Source of the DNA: Pseudomonas leptonychotis
GTDB taxonomy: Bacteria > Pseudomonadota > Gammaproteobacteria > Pseudomonadales > Pseudomonadaceae
Direction: 5' to 3'
Assembly: GCF_004920405.1 (NCBI RefSeq)
Contig: NZ_RFLV01000002.1
Location: 734,013-798,012, forward strand
Length of the DNA stretch: 64,000 bases
Notes under the pieces: model-generated
Databases searched by the model: none
What the model saw: only the letters and a program-made list of their open reading frames with translations
Told to the model about the DNA's origin: nothing
Made by a program: the position numbers and the translations under genes
Part shown: one piece after another, positions 57,139-64,000 of the stretch
How the letters are laid out: the number at the start of each line of letters is the position of its first letter
How positions within the stretch are numbered: position 1 is the stretch's first letter

Positions 57139-58875
57139 ATGCGCGCCAACGCCATCAACCAACGCCTGCTGCGCGGCCAGACGCCCTCCTACGAGCGTCT
57201 ACAGGCGCGCTTTGCCGAAGCACCCGGCAGCCAGTTGGGCCAGCCGAAAGCCGTGCACTGCGGCTGGGGTCGTCTGTTGCTCGGTCACACTTACCCAGAC
57301 CCCGCCACCCTGGCCAGTGATCTGCTGAATGAGCAAGCCGGCGAGCGCGACATTGCCTTATATGTGGCCGCCCCACACCAAGTACTGGCCCAGGCGCCGC
57401 AGCAGTTATTTCTTGACCCCTCCGACACCTTGCGCCTGTGGTTCACCGACTACCGCCAGGCGCGCCGTGGCTTTCGTGGCTATCGGGTGCGCCGGGCGCA
57501 GAACGAAGCGGATTGGCAGGCAATCAACACCCTCTACCAGCTACGCGGCATGCTGCCCATCGAGCCTGAAAAACTCACCCCGCGCCATCTGGGAGGCCCG
57601 GTGTATTGGCTGGCCGAAGATGAAGACAGCGGAGCAGTGATCGGCAGCGTCATGGGCCTTAATCATCACAAGGCCTATCAGGACCCGGATCACGGCAGCA
57701 GCCTCTGGTGCCTGGCGGTAGACCCGCACTGCAGCCGACCGGGTGTTGGCGAGGTGTTGGTGCGCCACCTGATTGAGCACTTTATGAGCCGAGGCCTCAG
57801 CCACTTGGACCTGTCCGTATTGCACGACAATGACCAAGCCAAAGGGCTCTACGCCAAGCTGGGCTTTCGTGAACTGCAGACCTTCAGCATCAAGCGCAAA
57901 AACGGTATCAATGAAGCACTGTTTATCGGCCCGGGCCCGCATACACCGATGAACCCCTACGCTCGGATCATCGTCGATGAAGCCCTGCGCCGTGGCATCG
58001 ATGTGCAGGTGGACGATGCCGAAGCCGGTCTCTTCACCCTCAATCATGGCGGTCGACGCATCCGCTGCCGCGAGTCGCTGAGCGACCTGACCAGTGCGGT
58101 GAGCATGACCCTCTGCCAGGACAAGCGCCTGACCCACCGCGCCCTGGCCCAGGCAGGTCTGCTTCTGCCCGCCCAGCGTTTAGCGGGCAGCGCCGAAGAA
58201 AATGCGGCGTTTCTTGCCGAACACGGCAGTGTGGTGGTCAAACCGGTGGACGGCGAACAAGGCCAAGGCGTAGCCGTGGACCTGCGTACATCGCTGGATA
58301 TGCAGGACGCCATCGAGCGCGCCAGCACCTTCGACAGCCGTGTGCTACTGGAAAGCTTTCATCAGGGCGATGACTTGCGCATTCTGGTGATCGGCTTTGC
58401 CGTGGTGGCCGCCGCCATTCGCCGCCCCGCTGAAGTGATGGGCGACGGCCAACACAGTATCGGCGAGTTAATCGATGCACAGAGCCGCCGCCGGCAAGCC
58501 GCTACCGAAGGTGAAAGCCGCATCCCCAAGGACGCCGAAACCCTGCGCACCCTGCATGCCGCCGGGGTCGACTACAGCAGCGTGCTCCCAGCCGGGCAAC
58601 GTCTGGCTGTGCGCAAAACCGCCAACCTGCACACCGGCGGCAGCCTGGAGGATGTCACCGACATCCTCCACCCAGTACTGGCGGATGCCGCAGTTAAAGC
58701 AGCCCGCGCCCTGGACATTCCCGTGGTTGGCCTCGACCTGCTGGTACCCGCTGCCGACCAGCCCGAGTACGTATTTATCGAGGCCAACGAGCGCGCCGGC
58801 TTGGCCAATCATCAGCCGCAACCGACGGCCGAACGCTTTATCGACCTGCTGTTTCCACTCAGCCGTGTGGATTGA
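57139..58875 (+). CDS. ngg: N-acetylglutaminylglutamine synthetase (GNAT + ATP-grasp fusion)
   Basis: 578 residues. N-terminal half is a GNAT acetyltransferase (GSVMGLNHHKAYQDPD, LWCLAVDPHCSRPGVGEVLV). C-terminal half is an ATP-grasp ligase (VVVKPVDGEQGQGVAVDLR, then VFIEANERAGLANHQPQPT). Together they acetylate glutamine and join it to a second glutamine, the step before AsnO in NAGGN synthesis. GAGG ribosome-binding site. Second gene of the locus. Confidence 0.93.
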   Translation: MRANAINQRLLRGQTPSYERLQARFAEAPGSQLGQPKAVHCGWGRLLLGHTYPDPATLASDLLNEQAGERDIALYVAAPHQVLAQAPQQLFLDPSDTLRLWFTDYRQARRGFRGYRVRRAQNEADWQAINTLYQLRGMLPIEPEKLTPRHLGGPVYWLAEDEDSGAVIGSVMGLNHHKAYQDPDHGSSLWCLAVDPHCSRPGVGEVLVRHLIEHFMSRGLSHLDLSVLHDNDQAKGLYAKLGFRELQTFSIKRKNGINEALFIGPGPHTPMNPYARIIVDEALRRGIDVQVDDAEAGLFTLNHGGRRIRCRESLSDLTSAVSMTLCQDKRLTHRALAQAGLLLPAQRLAGSAEENAAFLAEHGSVVVKPVDGEQGQGVAVDLRTSLDMQDAIERASTFDSRVLLESFHQGDDLRILVIGFAVVAAAIRRPAEVMGDGQHSIGELIDAQSRRRQAATEGESRIPKDAETLRTLHAAGVDYSSVLPAGQRLAVRKTANLHTGGSLEDVTDILHPVLADAAVKAARALDIPVVGLDLLVPAADQPEYVFIEANERAGLANHQPQPTAERFIDLLFPLSRVD

Positions 58876-58955
58876 ACCTCACAGAACCGCGATATACGGC
58901 GCAATCCGGGTCACTACCGACCCGGTGCACCAGGCCTTATCGGGACCAGAACTGT

Positions 58956-59039
58956 GTAGGGTGGATCGGGGCGCATAACTGACGCCTTTCTCATCCACCA
59001 TCGCGATTGGGTGGATGGATAAAGCCTCATCCACCCTAC
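58956..59039. repeat. Nested inverted repeat (GTAGGGTGGAT...ATCCACCCTAC)
   Basis: Outer arms GTAGGGTGGAT (58956-58966) and ATCCACCCTAC (59029-59039) are perfectly complementary; an inner pair CATCCACC (58992-58999) and GGTGGATG (59010-59017) forms a second hairpin. The element fills most of the gap between ngg and the M42 peptidase. Related partial copies at 35438 and 57009. Confidence 0.75.
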
Positions 59040-59082
59040 GAGATCGCAGACCGCCCAGACAATTTTCGCCAGGAGAACTTAT

Positions 59083-60273
59083 ATGCAGCAACTCCCTGAA
59101 CCTGATCTCGATTATCTGCAAAAGGTATTGCTGGAAATGCTCGCCATTCCCAGCCCTACCGGCTTTACCGACACCATCGTGCGTTATGTAGCCGAACGCT
59201 TAGAAGAGATTGGCATCCCCTTCGAGATGACCCGCCGCGGCACCATTCGCGGCACCCTCACAGGTAAACAGAGCAGCCCCGACCGCGCCGTATCGGCGCA
59301 CTTGGATACGATTGGCGCCATCGTCCGCGAGCTGCAAGACAACGGTCGCCTGGGTCTGGCGGCAGTGGGTTGCTGGTCAAGCCGTTTCGCCGAAGGCAGC
59401 CGCGTCAGCGTATTTACCGATCACGGCGTGATTCGCGGCAGCGTGCTGCCATTGATGGCCTCAGGGCACGCCTTCAACACCGCCGTGGACCAGTTGCCAA
59501 TCAGTTGGGACCATATCGAGCTGCGCCTGGATGCGTATTGCAGCACCCGCGCCGACTGCGAGTCGCTGGGCATTTCGGTGGGTGATTTCGTCGCGTTTGA
59601 CCCGCTGCCGGAGTTCACCGAAAGCGGCCATATCAGCTCTCGCCATCTGGACGACAAGGCTGGCGTTGCGGCCCTGCTCACCGCGCTCAAAGCCATCAAG
59701 GATAACGACCTTGAGCTGGAGATCGACTGTCACCCGCTGTTCACCATCACCGAGGAAGTCGGTTCCGGAGCCGCTGCCGCCCTGCCTTGGGATGTCAGCG
59801 AGTTTGTCGGCATCGACATCGCCCCGGTTGCACCGGGCCAGCAATCCAGCGAACACACCGTCAGTGTGGCCATGCAGGACTCTGGCGGCCCGTACGACTA
59901 TCACCTGTCGCGCCAGCTGCTGCGTTTGGCCAGCGAGCATGAAGTGCCGGTGCGCCGCGACCTGTTCCGCTACTACCACAGCGACGCACAATCAGCCGTG
60001 ACTGCCGGCCATGACATCCGCACGGCCTTGCTGGCCTTTGGTTGTGATGCCACCCACGGCTATGAGCGCACACATATCGACAGCCTCAAGGCTCTCAGCC
60101 GCCTGCTCACCGCCTACATGCTCAGCCCGCCGGTATTTGCCAGCGATGCTCAACCGGCACAGGGCTCGCTAGAGCGCTTCAGCCATCAACTGGAACACGA
60201 TGCACAGATGGAAAGTGACACCCGCGTACCCACTGTCGACAGCTTGTTGCGCCCACGCGATCAGGACGCTTGA
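59083..60273 (+). CDS. M42-family peptidase of the NAGGN osmoprotectant locus
   Basis: 396 residues, M42/M20-like metallopeptidase. Metal ligands: histidine and aspartate in SAHLDTIGAIVREL, aspartate in SSRHLDDKAGVAALL, catalytic glutamates in TITEEVGSGAAAALP, and SEHTVSVAMQD toward the C-terminus. In Pseudomonas it always accompanies asnO and ngg and may process or recycle the dipeptide. GGAGAA ribosome-binding site. It precedes the hybrid kinase gene by 82 bases. Confidence 0.9.
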   Translation: MQQLPEPDLDYLQKVLLEMLAIPSPTGFTDTIVRYVAERLEEIGIPFEMTRRGTIRGTLTGKQSSPDRAVSAHLDTIGAIVRELQDNGRLGLAAVGCWSSRFAEGSRVSVFTDHGVIRGSVLPLMASGHAFNTAVDQLPISWDHIELRLDAYCSTRADCESLGISVGDFVAFDPLPEFTESGHISSRHLDDKAGVAALLTALKAIKDNDLELEIDCHPLFTITEEVGSGAAAALPWDVSEFVGIDIAPVAPGQQSSEHTVSVAMQDSGGPYDYHLSRQLLRLASEHEVPVRRDLFRYYHSDAQSAVTAGHDIRTALLAFGCDATHGYERTHIDSLKALSRLLTAYMLSPPVFASDAQPAQGSLERFSHQLEHDAQMESDTRVPTVDSLLRPRDQDA

Positions 60274-60355
60274 AGGGCTGCGCGCATCCGGGCAAAGTGA
60301 TGGCATGACGCGGAGCCAACTATCAGGCCCCAGATAATAATAATGAGGTTGGTGA

Positions 60356-63109
60356 ATGCCTCGGATATGGCTGGCATTGGTATTGTTCTGGCTCTGCGGC
60401 CCGGCGTGGGCGCTATCGCCTGCAACGCTGGACAGCAGTGACCTACGCCTGTCGCTGGGGCCGTCCATGGCCTACTTGGAAGACCCACAGGGCAGCATGA
60501 GCATCGAACAGGTCGGTGCACTGGCTGACCAGCGCTTTACCCCGGTGCAAGGCCCGCACGCGAACCTCGGCAAGAATGAATCGGTCTGGTGGTTCAAGCT
60601 CAAACTCAATAACAGCCTGACGCATAGCCTGGCCGGGTATCTGGAAGTCAACTATCCGCTGCTTGATCACCTGCAGGTGTATATCCGCACGGCCGATGGC
60701 CCGTGGCACATGCAGGAAAGCGGTGACCGCTACGCCTTTTCCCAACGCCCCGTGCAGGTGCGTAATTTCTGGTTCCCACTCGACGTAGCCAGCGGAGAAA
60801 GCACGCTGCTGATACGGGTCAGCACCAGCAGTACGATCTTTATGCCGGTGTTCTTCAGCACCTACCAAGCCAGCGCCGCCGCCCAGGAAAACCTCATGGG
60901 TTTTAACGGTGCGTTCTACGGCGTGCTGTTCGCGATGTTCTGCTACAACCTGTTCCTGTTTATCTCACTGCGTGAATCCGCCTACCTTTGGTACCTGGCC
61001 TACAACCTCAACGTCGGCCTGCTGGCCGCCTGTTTCGACGGCATGCTGTTCAAGCTGTTGCCCGAACATGTGGCGTTCCAATCGGTGAGCATCTACATCC
61101 TGATGTACTTGCACTGCCTGACCGCTATCCAGTTCAGCCGTCACTTCCTGCATGCCCCACAATACTTCCCGCGCCTGGATACCGGCCTGCGCCTATTAAT
61201 GCTGGTCTGCGCTGGCTGCCTACTCTCGGTGCCGCTGATCGGCTTCAGCGCGTGGAACATCCTGGCCAGTGTGACGGTGTCGCTGGTTTCACTGACCCTG
61301 CTGCTCACCGGTCTGTATATCTGGCGTCGCGGCGTACGCTACGGCTCTTACTACACCCTGGCCTGGGCCATTTTGCTGTTCGCCTTTATCCAGGCCACCA
61401 CCGGCTCGTTAGGTGTGGAAGTGTTTGGCGTGTTTGGCGCCACGGCGGTGAAGATCGGCGTCACTATCGAGCTAATCACCCTGTCCATCGGTCTGGCCGA
61501 CCGCATCAACCTGCTCAAAGAAGAAGGCTTCCAGTCACGCCGCGCCGCCGAGCAGGCGGAAATCGAGAACCTGGCCAAGAGCCGTTTCTTGGCCAAGATG
61601 AGCCACGAAATCCGCACGCCACTCAATGGCGTGCTGGGCATGCTGCAACTGCTCAAAGAAACGCCACTGGACCGTAGCCAGCGTTTTTACGTCGACACCA
61701 TTTCCAGCTCCGGCAGCTCGCTGATGGCGGTGATCAACGACATCCTCGATTACGCACGGATCGAATCCGGCAAGCTCAGCCTTGAGCACATTGAGTTCGA
61801 CCTGGAAGAGCTGATTTCCGAAACCCTCAGCTTGTTCACCGGGCAGGCCTTGGATAAACGCCTGCGCCTCTATGTCAGCCTGGAAAGCGGCGTCCCCTGT
61901 CGGGCCCAGGGCGACCCAACCCGGCTCAAGCAGGTGTTGATGAACCTGCTCAGTAATGCCCTGAAATTCACCGCCGAAGGTCACGTAGCGCTCAACGTTT
62001 GCCGGCGCAACGATTCCCAAGGTAAGCCGCACCTGGTGTTCGCCATCAGCGACAGCGGTATCGGCATCAGCGATCAAGCCCTGACTCAGTTATTCGAATC
62101 CTTTGCGCAGGGCGACTCCAGCACCACCCGCCGTTATGGCGGCAGCGGCCTGGGCCTGTCGATCAGTAAGGAGCTGGTGGAGATGATGGGCGGACGCATC
62201 GAAGTACAGAGCACACCGGGCCAGGGCACGCGCTTCGCCTTCGACATCCCGCAAGCCGACGAGCCTCTGCCCGGCGACCCACTGTACGAGTTATTAAAAG
62301 GCCGTACTGCTCTGCTCACGTCCCTGGACGGCCTCGGTCTGGACGCACTGAGCCGACTGCTAGGACGTTGGGGCATGCGCACTGAGCGCTGTCAGAACCC
62401 GGAATCCCTGCTTGGTTATTTAGAAGATTTCGTCACGCCACCGCTGCTCGTGCTGATGGCGCCTTGGCCGGGTAGCATCCAGCACTGGCTGGATTCACTG
62501 CGCCCGCTGTTGCTGCCCGGTCAGCGCGTGCTGTTACTCTGCGCACCCGAGCAATGCCAGCAATTGCCCAACCCGACAGGCTTACGTTTGCTGGGTCTGC
62601 CACAACCGCTGGCGATTAATGCACTGCGCAGTGCACTGCTAGAGCTCTATGAAGAGCCACGCGTTGCCGAGATAAAACCACCTGTGAAAACCTACAACGA
62701 CACTGGCAACGCACCGTGCATCTTGGTGGCCGAAGACAACCCGGTAAACCAGTTGGTGGTTCAGGGCTTTCTGAAGAAGCGCGGCTACAATGTGCGCCTG
62801 GTAACCAACGGTTTGGCCGCGCTCAATGAATACCAACGTGACCCGAGTGCCACGCACTTGATCCTGATGGACTGCGAAATGCCGGAGATGGATGGCTTCG
62901 AAGCCACCCGGCAGATCCGCCGCCTGGAACGTGCGCACAACCTGCCAGCCGTGCCAATCATCGCTCTGACCGCGCACATTCTTGATGAGCATCGCCAGCA
63001 CGGGGCCGAATCAGGGATGAATGATTTTCTCGGCAAACCGCTGGACAGCAGCAAACTCTACAGCACGCTAGAAGCCTACCTGCAGCCAGCCACACCCCCC
63101 ACCCAATAA
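60356..63109 (+). CDS. Hybrid sensor histidine kinase with 7TMR-DISM input
   Basis: 917 residues. Signal peptide ([14 protein letters not shown]), a periplasmic 7TMR-DISMED2 sensor ([20 protein letters not shown]), seven transmembrane segments (about residues 180-385), HisKA with the phospho-histidine in [17 protein letters not shown] near residue 417, HATPase ([28 protein letters not shown]), a degenerate receiver-like segment, and a true receiver with [23 protein letters not shown] upstream of the ATG. It follows the NAGGN genes, as PA3462 does in P. aeruginosa (from memory), suggesting osmotic sensing. Confidence 0.93.
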   Translation: MPRIWLALVLFWLCGPAWALSPATLDSSDLRLSLGPSMAYLEDPQGSMSIEQVGALADQRFTPVQGPHANLGKNESVWWFKLKLNNSLTHSLAGYLEVNYPLLDHLQVYIRTADGPWHMQESGDRYAFSQRPVQVRNFWFPLDVASGESTLLIRVSTSSTIFMPVFFSTYQASAAAQENLMGFNGAFYGVLFAMFCYNLFLFISLRESAYLWYLAYNLNVGLLAACFDGMLFKLLPEHVAFQSVSIYILMYLHCLTAIQFSRHFLHAPQYFPRLDTGLRLLMLVCAGCLLSVPLIGFSAWNILASVTVSLVSLTLLLTGLYIWRRGVRYGSYYTLAWAILLFAFIQATTGSLGVEVFGVFGATAVKIGVTIELITLSIGLADRINLLKEEGFQSRRAAEQAEIENLAKSRFLAKMSHEIRTPLNGVLGMLQLLKETPLDRSQRFYVDTISSSGSSLMAVINDILDYARIESGKLSLEHIEFDLEELISETLSLFTGQALDKRLRLYVSLESGVPCRAQGDPTRLKQVLMNLLSNALKFTAEGHVALNVCRRNDSQGKPHLVFAISDSGIGISDQALTQLFESFAQGDSSTTRRYGGSGLGLSISKELVEMMGGRIEVQSTPGQGTRFAFDIPQADEPLPGDPLYELLKGRTALLTSLDGLGLDALSRLLGRWGMRTERCQNPESLLGYLEDFVTPPLLVLMAPWPGSIQHWLDSLRPLLLPGQRVLLLCAPEQCQQLPNPTGLRLLGLPQPLAINALRSALLELYEEPRVAEIKPPVKTYNDTGNAPCILVAEDNPVNQLVVQGFLKKRGYNVRLVTNGLAALNEYQRDPSATHLILMDCEMPEMDGFEATRQIRRLERAHNLPAVPIIALTAHILDEHRQHGAESGMNDFLGKPLDSSKLYSTLEAYLQPATPPTQ

Positions 63110-63178
63110 GTGCTCAGCAAGCATGGCCAGCCAGGGCTACGCGCGTTAGCATCGCCGCTGCGCTCTGGAGGCTACCCC

Positions 63179-63427
63179 GTGCTGATCCCTTACCACCTGC
63201 TCGAAGCTGACACCCTGACCCGCTTGATCGAAGACTTCGTCACCCGTGACGGCACCGATAATGGTGATGAAACCCCGCTCGACACACGTATCGAACGAGT
63301 ACGCCACGCGCTGAGCAAAGGCCAGGCAGTAATTGTCTTCGATGCGGACAGCCAGCAATGCCAGCTGGCGATGAAACGCGATGTGCCTAAAGAATGGCTG
63401 GATGCGCTGGAAGGGCTTGAGGATTAA
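63179..63427 (+). CDS. YheU family protein
   Basis: 82 residues from a GTG at 63179 with GGAGG seven bases upstream. The frame is open from 63110, but LIPYHLLEADTLTRLIEDFV is the family start, and RVRHALSKGQAVIVFDADSQ follows. UPF0270/YheU; function unknown. 70 bases downstream of the hybrid kinase. Confidence 0.87.
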   Translation: MLIPYHLLEADTLTRLIEDFVTRDGTDNGDETPLDTRIERVRHALSKGQAVIVFDADSQQCQLAMKRDVPKEWLDALEGLED

Positions 63428-63435
63428 CTGGCCTG

Positions 63436-63864
63436 CTAACCGCGCAGGCCGCCCTCGCGCTCCCAGGCACAGCGCACGCGCAATTCACCTTCTTGCGGGC
63501 TGTGAAAGCCATTGTCTGACTCCCAGCGGAAGGTGTGCGTACCGTTCAACTCTGTTTCCAGGTGCACCACTGCACTGGCCCAGTACAGGCGCTTGAGCAG
63601 CGCTTCGAACTGCTTGATCCACAGGCTCCACTCATACTCCACGGTGCGGTAACTGGCGCCAAAGTGGATCACTTGAGTCTGGTACAAGCCATCGCCCGGC
63701 TGTTCACAGCAGGCAAACATCTCCCGCCCAAGAAAACTCCAGGCATCACCTGCCGGGAGCTGATCAAGCACCTGACGGTTTATTTCACGGCGCAAACGGC
63801 TCTCCGCCGGACTCTCTGAGGGCCAGTCACGGATGCAACCATAAACGATGGATTCGGACTCCAC
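63436..63864 (-). CDS. Conserved hypothetical protein next to an IS element
   Basis: 142 residues from the GTG at 63864 (SESIVYGCIRDWPSESPAES), or longer if the original start has been lost. The composition is protein-like, with conserved-looking LPAGDAWSFLGREMFACCEQ and EYEWSLWIKQFEALLKRLYW. The frame runs into IS sequence at 63875, ten bases upstream of the GTG, so the native start region or promoter has been disrupted. It is convergent with the YheU gene, with 8 bases between stops. Function unknown. Confidence 0.6.
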   Translation of the reverse strand: MESESIVYGCIRDWPSESPAESRLRREINRQVLDQLPAGDAWSFLGREMFACCEQPGDGLYQTQVIHFGASYRTVEYEWSLWIKQFEALLKRLYWASAVVHLETELNGTHTFRWESDNGFHSPQEGELRVRCAWEREGGLRG

Positions 63865-63874
63865 GCAGGCACTC

Positions 63875-64000
63875 TGAATCGCCCCTGGTTTTCTAGACAC
63901 TCTCCAACCTCTGGAAATAGCGCTTTTCAAACTCTACAGGCGACAGCTGATTGTTGAAACCGTGTCGGCGTTTTGGGTTGTAGAACATCTCGATGTAATC
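63875..64000 (-). mobile_element. End of an IS3-family insertion sequence (continues past window)
   Basis: The terminal inverted repeat begins TGAATCGCCCCTGGTTTTCT at 63875, an IS3-type end starting with TG. The rest of the window is transposase coding sequence on the minus strand. The other end and the target-site duplication lie outside. Confidence 0.82.
63893..64000 (-). CDS. IS3-family transposase OrfB, C-terminal end only
   Basis: The last 35 residues of an IS3-type integrase-core transposase are visible: MFYNPKRRHGFNNQLSPVEF followed by EKRYFQRL and a TAG stop. The N-R-R-R-H-G pattern after the DDE core is typical. The frame continues beyond the window end. Confidence 0.88.
   Translation of the reverse strand, partial: DYIEMFYNPKRRHGFNNQLSPVEFEKRYFQRLESV

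Overview
The window is a chromosomal segment of a Pseudomonas-type gammaproteobacterium. Three things support this: GC-rich coding DNA, typical Pseudomonas families (OprD porin, the fadBA pair, the N-acetylglutaminylglutamine amide osmolyte locus), and a gene order that, from memory, follows P. aeruginosa PAO1 from about PA3008 (sulA) to PA3047 (dacB). The window then jumps to a block resembling PA3458-PA3463. No rRNA, intact tRNA or CRISPR array was seen.

Layout. (1) 1-8000: end of sulA, then a minus-strand run of two small hypothetical genes, topA, a DUF1653 gene, fadA and fadB. (2) 8400-18800: housekeeping and envelope genes (secreted helical protein, UspA protein, ABC-F ATPase Uup, Slt70-type lytic transglycosylase, MOSC protein, DUF1499 lipoprotein, CheV, YegS-like lipid kinase). 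(3) 18980-29520: a pirin and a complete, tightly coupled chemosensory operon. Its order is short MCP, CheY, STAS protein, CheA, MCP, CheW, CheR, CheD, CheB and a LuxR-type response regulator. It sits between two genes I remember as neighbours in P. aeruginosa (yegS-like and the FGGY kinase), so it looks like an inserted module. (4) 29530-35440: a translationally coupled FGGY kinase / GlpD / AGPS-like flavoprotein operon with a divergent AraC regulator, followed by an AT-rich orphan gene. (5) 35850-38550: moeA-moaB divergent from mobA, then a YgdI/YgdR lipoprotein. (6) 38800-46800: a second CheV, a glutaredoxin-like protein, a DUF5610 protein, an OprD-family porin, AmtB, a DUF883/YqjE/YqjK-like stress operon and an EAL phosphodiesterase. 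(7) 46890-54600: dGTPase, FUSC-like membrane protein, a large Cache-HAMP-GAF-HD-GYP phosphodiesterase, YggL and DacB. (8) 54640-63430: MarR regulator divergent from the osmolyte locus asnO-ngg-M42 peptidase, then a 7TMR-DISM hybrid kinase and a YheU protein. (9) 63436-64000: a small hypothetical gene whose upstream region is cut by the end of an IS3-family element.

Most notable observation. The CheA of the chemosensory operon carries, between its phosphotransfer and dimerisation domains, two consecutive 24-residue motifs that match the MshEN pattern (R-hydrophobic-G...G...L...Q) known as a cyclic-di-GMP-binding fold. Together with a STAS protein encoded between cheY and cheA and a DNA-binding response regulator at the end of the operon, this suggests a non-flagellar chemosensory pathway that could read a nucleotide second messenger and control gene expression. 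The window also encodes two cyclic-di-GMP phosphodiesterases (EAL and HD-GYP) and no diguanylate cyclase.
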